From Macrosoma leucophasiata (lineage: Eukaryota > Arthropoda > Insecta > Lepidoptera > Hedylidae), in contig JAWQUS010000004.1 in assembly GCA_036365455.1 (NCBI GenBank), forward strand, positions 4,905,501 through 4,969,500: 64,000 bases of DNA, in the 5' to 3' direction. The notes beneath the pieces were generated by a model. It was given only the letters and a program-made list of their open reading frames with translations. It was not told where the DNA came from and did no database searches. This document shows positions 32,594 through 43,214 of this stretch, one piece after another. The position numbers were made by a program, and so were the translations under genes. Position 1 is the stretch's first letter; each line of letters opens with the position of its first letter.

Positions 32594-32812
32594 TTTTTAT
32601 GTCTTCAAGTGGCAAAAAGCATACAGTTCACATTGATGGTAAGTGATAATTGTAGTATATAAAACTTCACAAAAACCGGTGTTCAGTGTAGATGGCTATT
32701 AGACAGGCTGTACATTACCCTTGAACCAGAATACGATGGTGCTCAATATACCTAGCTAGATTAGGTAATGCCTAAACCCTCGAATGCCAACACTAGAACT
32801 CAACCACCAATT
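32594..32812 (-). mobile_element. family A, diverged
   Basis: Reverse strand; tail to tail with the preceding A copy. GTTCACATTGATGGTAAGTG, TACCCTTGAACCAGAATACG and ACTCAACCACCAATTAAA identify it. Confidence 0.7.
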
Positions 32813-33117
32813 AAAGCTAATCAAAAACAGTATTTAAATGGATGAAACTAAAAACACGTTCCACAAATTTGACTTTAACCGCCCGTTAATTAAAAACAAA
32901 CTCTGTTAGACCCGGCCCGTATTTTATTCACTTACTAAACTTATCAAGCAACAGTTAACTTATGCTTATCTAATTAAAATTGAGGTTAACGAACTGTTTA
33001 TTATGTAAAAACTAAAACTTCAATTGATACGGTTGACTGTTTTACTGATAAATTGTAGTTTGGTGCTACGTTTGTTTTTAATCTTCCGTAGCTTGCAAGG
33101 AACTCTTACGGCCGTTC

Positions 33118-33250
33118 GTCTATCCATCCATCCGTCCATGCTTCCATCCGTCCATCCGTCCATCCGTCCATCCGTCCGTCCGTCCGTCCGTCCGTCCATG
33201 CGTTCATCCGTCCATCCATCCGTTCATCTGTACACCAGTTCATCCGTTTT
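33118..33250 (+). repeat. CCGT/CCAT tetranucleotide satellite
   Basis: Imperfect tandem tetramers, mostly TCCG and ATCC, over ~130 bp. The reading frame across it encodes only a Pro/Ser/Val/His low-complexity string and is not a gene. Confidence 0.9.
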
Positions 33251-33282
33251 CTATTAAGGAAAAAGAAAGATTAAAGAGAAAA

Positions 33283-33490
33283 AAATGTATGTATGTATCT
33301 TCACGCCAGATCCCTAACGGGGTAGGTAGAGAGTGTAGAGCGCCAGATATCCCGGTCCTGACATACCTCATGTGCCTCATCTACCTTCACCATTCTCTTC
33401 ATACATGCACGCCGATTCCTAAGACTTTTGACCGCACCATCAGACAGAACTCGACCTATTTGGTCATCGTAGGTCAGCCTTGGTCTTCCT
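33283..33490 (-). pseudogene. family N LINE 3' end
   Basis: On the reverse strand this encodes the C-terminal tail of a non-LTR retrotransposon protein (GRPRLTYDDQIGRVLSDGAV-like, then RACMKRMVKVDEAHEVCQDR) and ends at a GTAT-type tandem tail (ATGTATGTATGTAT). The same family occurs in forward orientation at 39732-40157. Confidence 0.65.
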
Positions 33491-33876
33491 GGGCAAAAAA
33501 ATGTAGAGAAACTAAAATAAAAAAGATGCGGTTATGTGCTATGAAGCTAAGGAAAACGACACCTATCTCAGCAATTTGTATTCACATACAACAAGCAAGT
33601 GCTGCAACGCTGATATTCTGATGGATCCTGTTTTAGACAAACATTACGAACTACAAGTTACATTAAATTCCATTAATCTAATTTAATCACAAATCCTTCC
33701 GGAATGCCGATAATTAGCTACTACACCAAGCAAATAATGATCATACCACACATTTATTATGACAGTATCTAGGTATACAAGTAAGGGTGAGCAAAAAGTT
33801 ATACGAGGGAATAATTAGATCTTACTAATTTAGATGTTAAATTAAGCTTAAATTGTATTCGACTGTGGTCCCTTTC
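33491..33876. other. no recognised feature
   Basis: No gene or repeat recognised. Confidence 0.35.
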
Positions 33877-34368
33877 CTTTTTTACATGAAGCGGCAAATA
33901 AGCCTACAGTTCACATTGATGTTAAGTGACGACTGCAGCTAGGGTTGCTAGGTCGCTCAACCTTATAGCCGGACATACCATCAAGTTTAGCCTGACATTT
34001 GGGTGAAAAGGCCGGACACCAGCAATAAAAGCAATCGGGAGTGCTCGGTGCTCGCTCGTTTAAAAAATGTTAAAAACCTAACAGAAGCTTAAAACCGTAT
34101 ATTTTGGCCGGACACGCAATCAAAAGGCCTAACTATGTCCGGTTTTATCCAGACGCCTGGCAACCCTAACTGCAGCCTATAGACACCCACACAAAGACCA
34201 AGGTCAAAATGCAGAGGCGTTACCACTCTTGAGGCCTAAGGTGTTATGCCTCTGTGTTGGAAATTACAGCGAGCGTAACACGATAATGCTGAACACTACC
34301 ATTTAGAGGCAAGTAGAATTGGTAGTGCGGTAGTGCCTACACCCGCGAGTTCCATCACCACCAGTAAA
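33877..34368 (-). mobile_element. family A split by a hAT-type MITE
   Basis: 3' part 33877-33939 and 5' part 34169-34368, rejoining exactly at ACTGCAGC. The 5' end is shortened (TCCATCACCACCAGTAAAA). Confidence 0.85.
33940..34168. mobile_element. hAT-type MITE, 8 bp TSD
   Basis: 229 bp non-coding insertion with TIRs TAGGGTTGCTAGG / CCTGGCAACCCTA and a perfect 8 bp TSD ACTGCAGC (33932-33939 and 34169-34176). TIRs beginning TAGGGTTGCC with 8 bp TSDs are characteristic of hAT elements. Internal GCCGGACAY motifs (33970, 34012, 34108 region) may be subterminal repeats. Confidence 0.85.
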
Positions 34369-34655
34369 AAGACACGACAGTTTTTCATAAAAGATTTAAC
34401 CATACACGTCGTATAATTTCTACACCGAACCACTATGAATCAAAAGCTCAGGTTGTAGTCAGGTGCATCCGTTATCAGTCGCATTCCAGGCGTGATTGAT
34501 AACCAGCATGTCAACATGTGTACTCAACATTACACATGTGATAGGCCTACGCAGCGCTGACTGCGTTTAATCGGATAAACTTGAGAAGCTCTGTGATTCA
34601 CATTTGTGTTGTTGTTGTGTGTGTTGATATACTTTATTGCATTTGCCAACGTCTT
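34369..34655. other. no recognised feature
   Basis: Unique sequence with CACATGTGAT-type short palindromes. Confidence 0.35.
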
Positions 34656-35378
34656 TATTTATGTAAGGAAGGTGGCAAACAAGCCTGCAGCTTAGCCTTT
34701 AGAGATCCACACAAAAATTAGAGGTCAAAATGCAGTAGCGTTGCCATCCCTGAGGGCTAAGTTGTTTTGTCTGTTGTTGTCTCTGTGATAGGTATTACGT
34801 GACCATACATTAATATCTAACTGGAATACTACCATTTGGTGGCAGGAAGAGTACCTAAGCCAGTAAATCCCGACTTTTTTTTCTTTTCGAACGTTGATTT
34901 TTTTTATTTTTCTCTACGCAAGACGTGGACACTCCGGGAGAGTGAAAAGAAACGCATAGATGCACTGGTGATCTGGTGTTGGAGAAAAATACTTGGAGTA
35001 TCGTGGACAGAATTTCAAACCAACCAATCCATATTCCAAGAACTGGGCAAGCAGCGTCTGTCGTCTTTAGTTCAATCGCGTATCCTTACCTTTTTCGACC
35101 ACGTAACACGTTGTATCGAAGTATCAATTGAACGATTGGTAGTGCAGGAACGAGTTGAGGGCACACGTGCTAGAGGCAGGTCGCCTATGAGGTGGACAGA
35201 CCAGATAAAATCCGCACTTGGCGGTCCTCTCCATGAATGCTCCAGTAAGGCAAAGACACGCGATGAGTGGCGAAGAGAGCCACTTCATTCTGTTAAGAGT
35301 GTAACGCAAGAGAAGAAGAGTAGGATAAGCAGTGGTGGTTACGCAAACGAACTCCTTCACTGGAGATCTACCACCGGT
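34656..35378 (-). mobile_element. family A split by an RTE LINE tail
   Basis: 3' part 34656-34853 and 5' part about 35315-35378 (AGTGGTGGTTACGCAAACGA, TGGAGATCTACCACCGGTAG). Diverged copy. Confidence 0.7.
34854..35314 (+). pseudogene. RTE-like LINE C-terminal fragment
   Basis: 461 bp insertion between direct repeats GAAGAGTA (34846-34853 and 35315-35322). It encodes the C-terminal domain of an RTE-like protein: TWTLRESEKKRIDALVIWCW, ILGVSWTEF, RLSSLVQSRILTFFDHVTR, ERVEGTRARGRSPMRWTDQI and RDEWRR. The frame is open across it because the surrounding A sequence adds codons, so the long ORF here is a chimera, not a gene. Confidence 0.8.
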
Positions 35379-35717
35379 AGTAAAAACACTGACTGTTATT
35401 ATATAAACCTACAGGTGCTGTACGTCCTGTGCGCATACATTTTTTATTTGATAAGCGTGATCGTAGCTCATGGAATCTACACAAAGACACAGTATAGTAC
35501 CAGTATAATGACTTCATTTGTAATCACAACGGCCCTTAACTTAGGCGTCCATGACTCCAATAGAGTCGTGTGGGCAACGCGGTATAAATCTACATATTAT
35601 TAGATGACTATCGGTACATATACCAGGCAGTTTCGAAGGAACTATTGACGGTGAAAAGTTGTAAATTCACGCCTATTATTCCAAGAAGAGATAAGGAAAT
35701 GTGTTGAGAATCCGTAG
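35379..35717. other. no recognised feature
   Basis: No gene or repeat recognised. Confidence 0.35.
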
Positions 35718-35757
35718 GTATAACTTTAACAAATATCTTGGTGCAACCCAGGTTTAG
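35718..35757. mobile_element. family G MITE, half
   Basis: TAACTTTAACAAATATCTTG then GGTGCAACCCAGG matches the right arm of family G; the left arm is absent. Confidence 0.65.
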
Positions 35758-35825
35758 TAAAAATCTGATTTGTCATAAGAAAACAAAAGACCAAAATTTA
35801 AAAAAATACCTTTCAGTATAATAAT

Positions 35826-35960
35826 TATTTAATAGAGAAATACGATTATCACGTTTGTATGCGACTGTCCTTTTAAATTATTTTACGAACGGTCCATTGG
35901 ACGATTTTTGATTACGGACTAAGGTCCATTCATTTTGGTCCATTCAGACTATGTACCCGG
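35826..35960. repeat. family J repeat
   Basis: AAATACGATTATCACGTTTG, TATGCGACTGTCCTTTTAAA and TTTGGTCCATTCAGACTATG are shared in order with 60814-60965. No ORF, and the ends are not defined. Confidence 0.65.
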
Positions 35961-36686
35961 AAGCACGGGAAGTGTGTCAGGAAGAAAAATGTAAAAATAA
36001 ATTTGAATTTTGAAATTTATCGCGCCTGTAGTAAAAAATTTATTTCCATTTTTCTTTGATAATATTTCACTCGAAAGGTATGTGTTTCGAGGTGGAGTTT
36101 CAGATTGCAAATATAATCCAGAGGCATAATCGGGACCAACATAATATTTGTTGGATATAGTTTTTAGATTTAAAACACTTGCTATCTCTATCTATCTACA
36201 CTGTGTGCTTTGTGAACCCCGTGCTGGCAAGACCCGCCTATACAGTCGCAGACGCGCTCTGTCAGAAGAACACCTAGGCACCACCGCAAGAAATTCAATC
36301 CACAAAACATCGAATTATATTATATCTAGTGGTAGTAACTACCAATATTGTTTTATTTAACTATTAAAGTTTCAACGAAATCTGTAAATTGGTTAAAGAA
36401 TCAGAATATAATACATTTCCAACCAAGAAAACAATACTATCATTTCAATATATGTACAAAAATGCTACAGAAATTCAACCGCAGTACATTAATAATACGT
36501 CATGATCCGATTTACCCTTCATACATGGCGGAAAAACCTCAATTCATTGTCCGTTTCACGATACACGAAAACTACATTCGGAATGGGGTTTCAACATTGT
36601 AATCCCTCGGGAAATCCGTATATTATATCGTGGTAATAACTGGTAGTTAACTTTTGTGTTGTGATTGGACGTGTAAACTGTTTATG
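35961..36686. other. no recognised feature
   Basis: No repeat family recognised. An 84-codon frame (36348-36602) is not convincing as a gene. Confidence 0.35.
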
Positions 36687-36958
36687 TTTTTTTATGTAAT
36701 GGAAGTGGTAAAAATGCATGGAGTTCACATTGATGTTAAGTGATGACTTCAGCCTATAGACACCTACACAAAGACCAAGGTCAAAATGTGGATGCGTTAC
36801 CACTCCTGAGGCCTAAGGTGTTATGCCTCTGTGCCGGAAATTACAGGAATTACTGATCGGAACACTATAGTGCTGAACACTACCATTTAGCGGTAAGTAT
36901 ATTACGGTGTGTCGTCTACGCCCGCGAGCTCTGTCACTGGAGCTCTACCACCAGTAAA
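36687..36958 (-). mobile_element. family A, full length
   Basis: Reverse strand from TTTTTTTATGTAATGGAAG to GAGCTCTACCACCAGTAAA, with a short deletion near GGTAATGCG. Confidence 0.85.
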
Positions 36959-37795
36959 ATGGATGTAAATGTGGATCCATAATAGAGGCAATAGTTGACC
37001 TGTGTCAATAGTAATCATGATTTATTTTATTTCTTGTAGTATTTGATGTCAGAATTCAGGACATTTTCCTAATGCTTATAAAGAAAATATTTTTATTTCG
37101 AATAGATCCTTACAGATACTTTCAAAACGTCAAGAAATCATAAATTACCTAGAGTGAATAAGCATTACATATAGTAAAAGCAAACGTATATATTAATAGT
37201 AAATTAAAATTAGAATTTTAAGAACTGATTTAGAAAAAAAATAACATTATCACAAAATTTATCAATTCCTTCAATGACGATAAATGAAGAAAAAGAAAAA
37301 CTTATTCGTCAAGATCAAAGTTATTCACTTAGCAGAGTTCCAAGTGCAGTCACTACTGAGAAGAACTCCGCTACCCAACAAACTCAGTAAGAGCTCTTTT
37401 AAATGAGATCTTAAATCTAGTACAGATTATCATGGAAATCAAATAATGTGAACGTCCATAGCATAGATGCAATTAAACTGCTATCTACTAAATGAGATGT
37501 AGCTCCTGCAAACCAGAACAGACCAGTCTCCACCAACAGCACCCGTTCACGAGTATGACGCATGAGACAGCCAATGCCCTCCTCGACCATTTTAGAGGGA
37601 AGTGAGCAACCCGCCACACGACGCCGTCAAAGGTTTGATTATTATTAATGAATATCAAGGATCACTGTAATAATTACTTAAATTTATTAATATGTTAAAT
37701 TTCTTATATTTGCACACAACCATACCTAGTGTATTTACTATAAAATGAACTTCAGAATCAGCAGATTAATAATAATTGAAAAGGGAGAAGAGTCA
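36959..37795. other. no recognised feature
   Basis: AT-rich, nothing recognised. Confidence 0.4.
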
Positions 37796-37975
37796 GTCTG
37801 CCTGAGTAGTGTAGTGGTAGCAGGTCCACTACACTACACACATTATTGCTGCCCTGAGGTTCTGGGCTCGATTCCCGAGTCGGGGTTTTCTCGAATCGTG
37901 AGTGTTTCCATGAATGTTTATATGCATGTATTTACCTCTGCCTATTCCTTCGGAGGTAATAGGCGTGAAATTACG
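37796..37975 (+). mobile_element. family B SINE with internal deletion
   Basis: Head (AGTGTAGTGGTAGCAGG; box B GGGCTCGATTCCC) joined directly to the distal body (CGAATCGTGAGTGTTTCCAT to GGCGTGAAATTACG). About 130 bp of central body is missing. Confidence 0.8.
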
Positions 37976-38416
37976 TACGAGTTCAGTGATTTGTTTTACG
38001 ACTTTGTAAGCAAAATTATTTTGTCCTCGTCCCGAACATGAATAAAATCTAGATCGATTTTGATGCTTACTGTAAATACTTAAAAATGTTATCAATCGAA
38101 AACAGACAACTTGTTACAATCATTATCTTTGCAGGATCAAAATATTCGTCAGGAAACGTGGCTGTCAAGCGTATAATTTATCGGATAATTTCTCGCGTAA
38201 TGATTCAGGCGTTTGCGCAAATCCCTTTTGATTCCGAGTACAAAATGGAGGATGATTGAACTGTTAACGATGTATCTTTGCATTTTTGGGCCGGCTTAAA
38301 CTTGAATTAAAATGATAACTGATTGTTTAGTAATTGAGATTTGTTAAGAAGGTTATTGTCCACTGATATGTTTTATTGCAATTCAATTTAGCAATGTGGC
38401 TCGTTTTTTTTTTAAC
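37976..38416. other. no recognised feature
   Basis: No gene or repeat recognised. Confidence 0.4.
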
Positions 38417-38714
38417 TGCCTCGGTAGCCTAGTGGTAGCAAGCCACTACTACTACGCTGAGGTTCTGTGTTCGATTCCCGGGTAGGGGGTTATCAGAGAT
38501 AATGGTGTAAAGTCCTTTATCTCTAGTTCTATTGAAATTTTTCCATTTTCTGGAAATTTCCTGTATCTCGATTTTCGGCAATGTGCCCGGAGATGTCAAC
38601 AGGCTCGCCACCTGTTACATGGGCAAAAAACGTAACCGGCGAATCGTGGGTGTTTACATGTATGCATGCATTTACCTCTGCCTACCCCTTCGGGGATTAC
38701 AGGTGTGAAGCTAC
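38417..38714 (+). mobile_element. family B SINE, full length
   Basis: GCCTCGGTAGCCTAGTGGTA with box B TGTTCGATTCC, complete body and terminal GGTGTGAAGCTACG. Poly(T)-rich sequence on both sides may hide a TSD. Confidence 0.85.
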
Positions 38715-39264
38715 GATTTTTTTCATTTTTTATAAGTCAACGTGTGTAAAACAACTCAAAATATTACGATTCTGACAAGGATCGCTAATGAATAGTATGA
38801 ATTGAGGAGGTCAAGGTCTTGGAGAGTTGACCTGCCCATAAAAATTATGCACCTCAAATAAATTATGAAAACAGTATATTATGTACTTAGCTGTAATTAA
38901 AACTAAACAAAATAACACTTATTAAATTAGATCTCCGACAAAAAGTGACCTTGTGTTGTAAAAAATAAAATCTAAATCAAATACAGAAGCAAATCAATTT
39001 GTTTTAGGTATCGAAAAAATCTACAACGTTACCTTGAATATTTTCTATCACAAATTCGATTCGGTTGCATAAGTATAAGTACAAACCTAAACGAATAAGA
39101 CGTCTGAAAATTAGACGCAGGCTACTAGGCACAATTAGGTATGTTTCCTAAATACTAGAATAAGGTTATTGAAAAATCATTTATAAAACAAATAACAGTT
39201 ACGTTATATATTTGTGACGAAATTAAATTAGCTTCTTACACACTGTTTTGGTCAATCCTTATTT
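38715..39264. other. no recognised feature
   Basis: AT-rich, nothing recognised. Confidence 0.4.
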
Positions 39265-39530
39265 TTTACTGGTGGTAGAGCTCCAGTGATAGAGCTCTCG
39301 GGCGTAGGCACCACCATATTACCTAATATACTTGCCGCTAAATGGTAGTGTTCAGCAATTTCGTGTTCCGGTCAGGTTTTGGAACAGAGGCATAACACCT
39401 GAGGCATCAGGAGTGGTAACGCATCTGCATTTTAACCTTGGTCCTTGTGTGAGTGTCTATAGGCTGCAGTCATCACTTAACATCAATGTGAACTGTGTGC
39501 TGGTTTACCACTTCCAATACATAAAAAAAG
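39265..39530 (+). mobile_element. family A with ~30 bp internal deletion
   Basis: TTTTACTGGTGGTAGAGCTC to CCAATACATAAAAAAAG. Sequence between GTTCCGGTCAGG and ACAGAGGC is missing. Confidence 0.85.
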
Positions 39531-39731
39531 AAGGATAAATAAGTTGAATATGCAAATATAGGAAATTTAAAGAAGATAAGATAATAATATTCTTTGCAGT
39601 ATGAAGAAAGTTAAAATATAAAAAGAATAAGACATTTTCATAGATAGAGGTATCTGTCCAATCTGTTAGTATTGATTGGTGTTAATATCGTTCATAAAAC
39701 TTATGCAGGAAAGAGCATGAAAGTAAGTTAA

Positions 39732-40157
39732 ACGCGGTCGAGATGAGATCTTTGTGCAAAATCTGCGGTGTATCACTCACCAATCGCGTTCGTAACGAAG
39801 ATGTAAGAAAGAGGCTTTGTGTGAATGATAGTATAAGTGTAAAAATGAAAAAAGGCATGTTTCGATAGTTCGGGCATATAGAAAGAATGTCGAATGAGCG
39901 AATGACTAAACAGATATACAATAATGCGAATGTGGTTAGTTACAGAGGCCCAGGAAGACCAAGACTCACCTAACATGACCAAATAGGTCGAGTTCTGTCT
40001 GATGGTGGGGTCAAAAGTCTTGGGAATCGGCGTGCATGTATGAAGAGAATGATGAAGGTAGACGAGGCACGAGAGGTATGTCAGGACCGGGATATCTGGC
40101 GCTCTACACTCTCTGCCTAGCCTGTTAGGAGCCTGGCGTGAAGATACATACATACAG
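39732..40157 (+). pseudogene. family N LINE C-terminal fragment
   Basis: Forward-strand, stop-interrupted reading of a non-LTR retrotransposon C-terminus: VCGVSLTNRVRNEDVRKRLC-like, FGHIERMSNERMTKQIY, RGPGRPRLT, RACMKRMMKVDEAREVCQDR. It ends at CGTGAAGATACATACATAC, the same tandem tail seen reversed at 33283. The clade was not determined. Confidence 0.7.
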
Positions 40158-40599
40158 AAAAACTTGGACGCGTTAACTAGTCGTCCTAATCACCTCGGTG
40201 TGTACGAGTCTTCTTCGCATTTAAATTCTTATTGAGTCGTTTGTACATTTCAAAGCGGTGTCGGCGTTTATTATTACATTTGAATTGCAATATGTTTCTA
40301 TAATTACATACATAGGTAAGTATATTTTTTGTCGATAGTTTTGCTCGAGTTAACATAATTGCGTTTGCCGTTTTAAACGGTCGTATTCAAATTATTTGAT
40401 CTAAAACCGCTAAACGAATTATTTGAGGCTGTAAATTTGATTGAAAGGAAGCGTATTGATTGTTGATTGATGTTAGTTAAACAAAAAATAACACCGCCAA
40501 CTCCCTAATTGGTTATTTTAATAGATATCCCGAATCAATAATTCCTGACGCATGACGTTAGCACGTACGTACCAAACACTCTTCAGTGTTTTAAAAAAG
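40158..40599. other. no recognised feature
   Basis: No gene or repeat recognised. Confidence 0.4.
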
Positions 40600-40903
40600 T
40601 AACTTCACGCCTGTAATCCCCGAAGGGGTAGGCTGAGGTAAATGCATGCATTCAAGCATACATGCAAACACCCACGATTCGCCGGTTACGTTTTGGCCCA
40701 TGTAACAAGTGGCGAGCCTGTTGACATCTCCGGGCACATTACCAAACTTCGTAGTACTGGGAAATTTCCAGAAAATGAAAAAATCCCAATAGAACCAGAG
40801 ATAAAGGACTTTACACCAATATCTCTGATAACCCCCAACCCGGGAATCGAACCCAGGACCTCAGCGTAGTAGTAGTGGCCTGCTACCACTAGGCTACCAA
40901 GGC
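40600..40903 (-). mobile_element. family B SINE, full length
   Basis: Reverse strand; head at the right with box B GGTTCGATTCC and CCTAGTGGTAGCAGG. Lies head to head with the next B copy. Confidence 0.87.
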
Positions 40904-40930
40904 AGTTTTTTTAATTTTTATTTATTTTAA

Positions 40931-41221
40931 CGCCCTCAGTAGCAACGTGGTAGCAGTACTACCACTACGCTGGGGATCTAGGTTCGATTTCCGGGTCGGC
41001 TTTTAATGGTATAAAATCCTTTATCTCTGGTTCTATTGGAGTTTTTCAATTTTTTGGTAGTTTCCCACACTTGGATTTAAGTAATGTGCCCGGAGATATT
41101 AATCAGCTCGCCACCTGTTACACAGGTCGAATCATAACCGTCCAATCGTGTGTCGGTATGCTTGAGTGCATGCATTTACCACTGCTTACCCCTTTAGGAA
41201 TACAAGCGTGATATGACGCCA
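40931..41221 (+). mobile_element. family B SINE, diverged
   Basis: GCCCTCAGTAGCAACGTGGT, box B GGTTCGATTTCC, body and terminal GCGTGATATGACGCC. More substituted than its head-to-head neighbour 28 bp away. Confidence 0.82.
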
Positions 41222-41447
41222 TTTACAATGATAGGTTAAGTTATTTTAAGCATGTTGGTTGCCTATTGATTGAACCCCCATATTCGTTCAACGTATACCT
41301 AATTATTTTTTATCAAGTCTATATAGTACGATAAGCCATGAATACATTAAGCAGAATGTCTTACTCATGGTGTCTTCTATATCAAGTTATCAACATGAGT
41401 GATGAAACTTTAATATACCATCTTTAAGAAATGTTCGATAGGTCATA

Positions 41448-41745
41448 ATAATAATAATAATGGCAACCCATTATACGTCCCGCTGCTGGGCACGAGTCTC
41501 TCCCCTTTTTTTAGGGGGAGGCCTGGAGCTTACTCCACCACGCTGCTCCAATGCGGATTAGTGGAGGTGGGTGGGTTAGTGGCCAACCCGCTGTCGGATG
41601 TTTTCAAACCGCCCATAAGGCCTCCGACAAGATTTAACGACTGCTATCCATCGATAGCAACAGGGACCGACGGCTTAACGTGCTCTCCAAAGCACGGAAA
41701 CGCGCATTTAATTTTCCACTAGCGGTCACCCATCACACTAGTCGA
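41448..41745 (-). mobile_element. family D SINE, 5S head lost
   Basis: AAT-rich tail at the left. On the reverse strand the body runs from AGTGGAAAATTAAATGCGCG to CCATTATTATTATT. It is cut within the box C-like region (GGTGACCGC at 41722-41730) where a family A piece begins. Confidence 0.78.
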
Positions 41746-41879
41746 TGCCTTATTTGTATGTCAAAATGCAGATGCGTTACCACTCCTGAGGCCTAAGGTG
41801 TTGCCTCTCCGGAAATTACAGGGTCGTACATTACCACCTGACTGGAACACGATAGTGTTGAACACATTTAGCGGCAAGT

Positions 41880-41966
41880 GCCAACAAACTGCTTCGTCAG
41901 TAAGGCGAGATTTTAGTTTTGTAAGCTTACTTTATTATGTATCTGTGGAAAAAGAATAAATAAAAA
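41880..41966 (+). mobile_element. short polyadenylated retro-insertion
   Basis: 87 bp ending GAATAAATAAAAAA, i.e. AATAAA signals and an A tail, between AAGT repeats (41876-41879 and 41967-41970). It looks like the 3' end of an unidentified retrocopied transcript or LINE. Confidence 0.55.
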
Positions 41967-41989
41967 AAGTATATTAGGTAATGCGGTGG

Positions 41990-42212
41990 CAGAGAATATG
42001 TAATAATACTACGTATAGAATGGACGCTTCGTCGTCCCGCCCGATTGCCCCGCATCACCCAACCTCCTCCCATCTTATGGGCGACGGTTGGTATTTTCTA
42101 CGTGCTACGCACACAGGTACACGTGTAAATACACGTCACTGATTGATGTCTGTGTAATAGAGATCAAATTAAGCGTTTGTATGGAATTTTGGCGGAGTGT
42201 CCGCGGTGTGGT
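41990..42212. mobile_element. unclassified 223 bp insertion
   Basis: Interrupts family A between GGTGG repeats (41985-41989 and 42213-42217). It contains GAATGGACGCTTCGTCGTCC, a GC-rich centre and TTTGTATGGAATTTTGGCGG. No TIR, A tail or ORF was seen. Confidence 0.5.
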
Positions 42213-42296
42213 GGTGGTGCCTACGCCCGTGAGCTCTATCACTGGAGCTTTACCGTTTTACTGGCACAAGATACTGCTAAAAATAATATGCCTAAA

Positions 42297-42384
42297 TCAA
42301 TCTGTCTTAAATTAATCACTTGCTTAATCATGATACAATACAGTTAATAAAAGATGTAACAGCATTTTAAGATAATCTCAGTCA
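42297..42384. repeat. 88 bp direct repeat, copy 1
   Basis: TCAATCTGTCTTAAATTAAT through TAAGATAATCTCAGTCA. Copy 2 at 42700-42787 differs at about five positions. The pair brackets an A head fragment and a full A copy. Confidence 0.9.
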
Positions 42385-42411
42385 CTACTGGCTGGAGCTC
42401 TACTACTAGTT
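42385..42411 (-). mobile_element. family A head fragment
   Basis: ACTACTGGCTGGAGCTCTAC then TACTAG resembles the reverse-strand 5' end of A and faces the following forward A copy, forming an imperfect palindrome. Confidence 0.55.
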
Positions 42412-42694
42412 TTACTGGTGGTAGAGCTCCAGTGACGGAGATCGCGGGCGTAAGCACCACCGTATTACCTATATACTTGCCGCTAAGTGGTAGTGTTCAG
42501 CCCTATCGTGTTCCGGTCAGGTGGTAATACGGCCCTATAATTTCCGGCACAGAGTGATAACACCTTAAGTTTCAGGAATGGTAACGCATCTGCATTTTAA
42601 CCTTTGTCTTTGCGTGGGTGTTTATAGGCTGCAGTCATCACTTAACATCAATGTGAACTGCATGTTTGTACGCCACTTCCATTATATAAAAAAT
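42412..42694 (+). mobile_element. family A, full length
   Basis: TTACTGGTGGTAGAGCTCCA to CCATTATATAAAAAA, between the two 88 bp direct repeats. Confidence 0.85.
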
Positions 42695-42699
42695 CTACC

Positions 42700-42787
42700 T
42701 CAATCTGTCTTAAATTAATCACTCGCTTAATCATGATTCAATACAGTTAATAAAAAATGAAACAGCATTTTAAGATAATCTTAGTCA
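42700..42787. repeat. 88 bp direct repeat, copy 2
   Basis: Counterpart of 42297-42384. Too long for a target-site duplication, so a local tandem duplication is more likely. Confidence 0.9.
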
Positions 42788-43214
42788 GTTATTTATTTGA
42801 AGCCGAGATTCCAAAACTGCAGTCAATGATTGTATCAGGATCGGTTTTGAATCGCATGTTTACCGGTATTAAATCACCGCCGTAAGGACTTTGACCTTTG
42901 TTATATAATTTGGGGGTAAAACATAACATTGGAAAAGAGAAATAGAGATATTAAATGTTCTTAAAGGTCATGCTCACTCAGTATATTTATTTGCTTTAAT
43001 ACATAACATAGGTACACATTAAATCATACAATATAAATTAGGTACACCAATCGCTATCCAAAGTTTTAAGTTTCATATTTTATATGTCTCTATCTTTTGG
43101 TTGGGTATTAGTACTAATATTGAATATATTTTTTTATTTCATTATTAAGTTTGTTGTTGACAATGAATATAATTGAACGATCCACAGATTTTATACAAAT
43201 ACTTTTATTTCGGA
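42788..43214. other. no recognised feature
   Basis: AT-rich, nothing recognised. Confidence 0.4.

Larger units (their letters stand above)
41759..42257 (-). mobile_element. family A interrupted twice
   Basis: Three pieces in normal reverse-strand A order: 41759-41879, 41967-41989 and 42213-42257. The last one ends early (GAGCTCTATCACTGGAGCTT). The two intervening segments are separate insertions. Confidence 0.78.

Noticed and set aside
33024..33257. 77-codon ORF rich in Pro, Ser, Val and His
   Set aside because: Encoded by a TCCG/ATCC tetranucleotide satellite.
34836..35603. 255-codon forward ORF as a host gene
   Set aside because: It reads through family A sequence into an RTE C-terminal fragment and back into A; only the RTE part resembles a protein.
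42297..42787. 88 bp repeats as a target-site duplication
   Set aside because: Far longer than any TSD known for SINEs; a local duplication is more likely.
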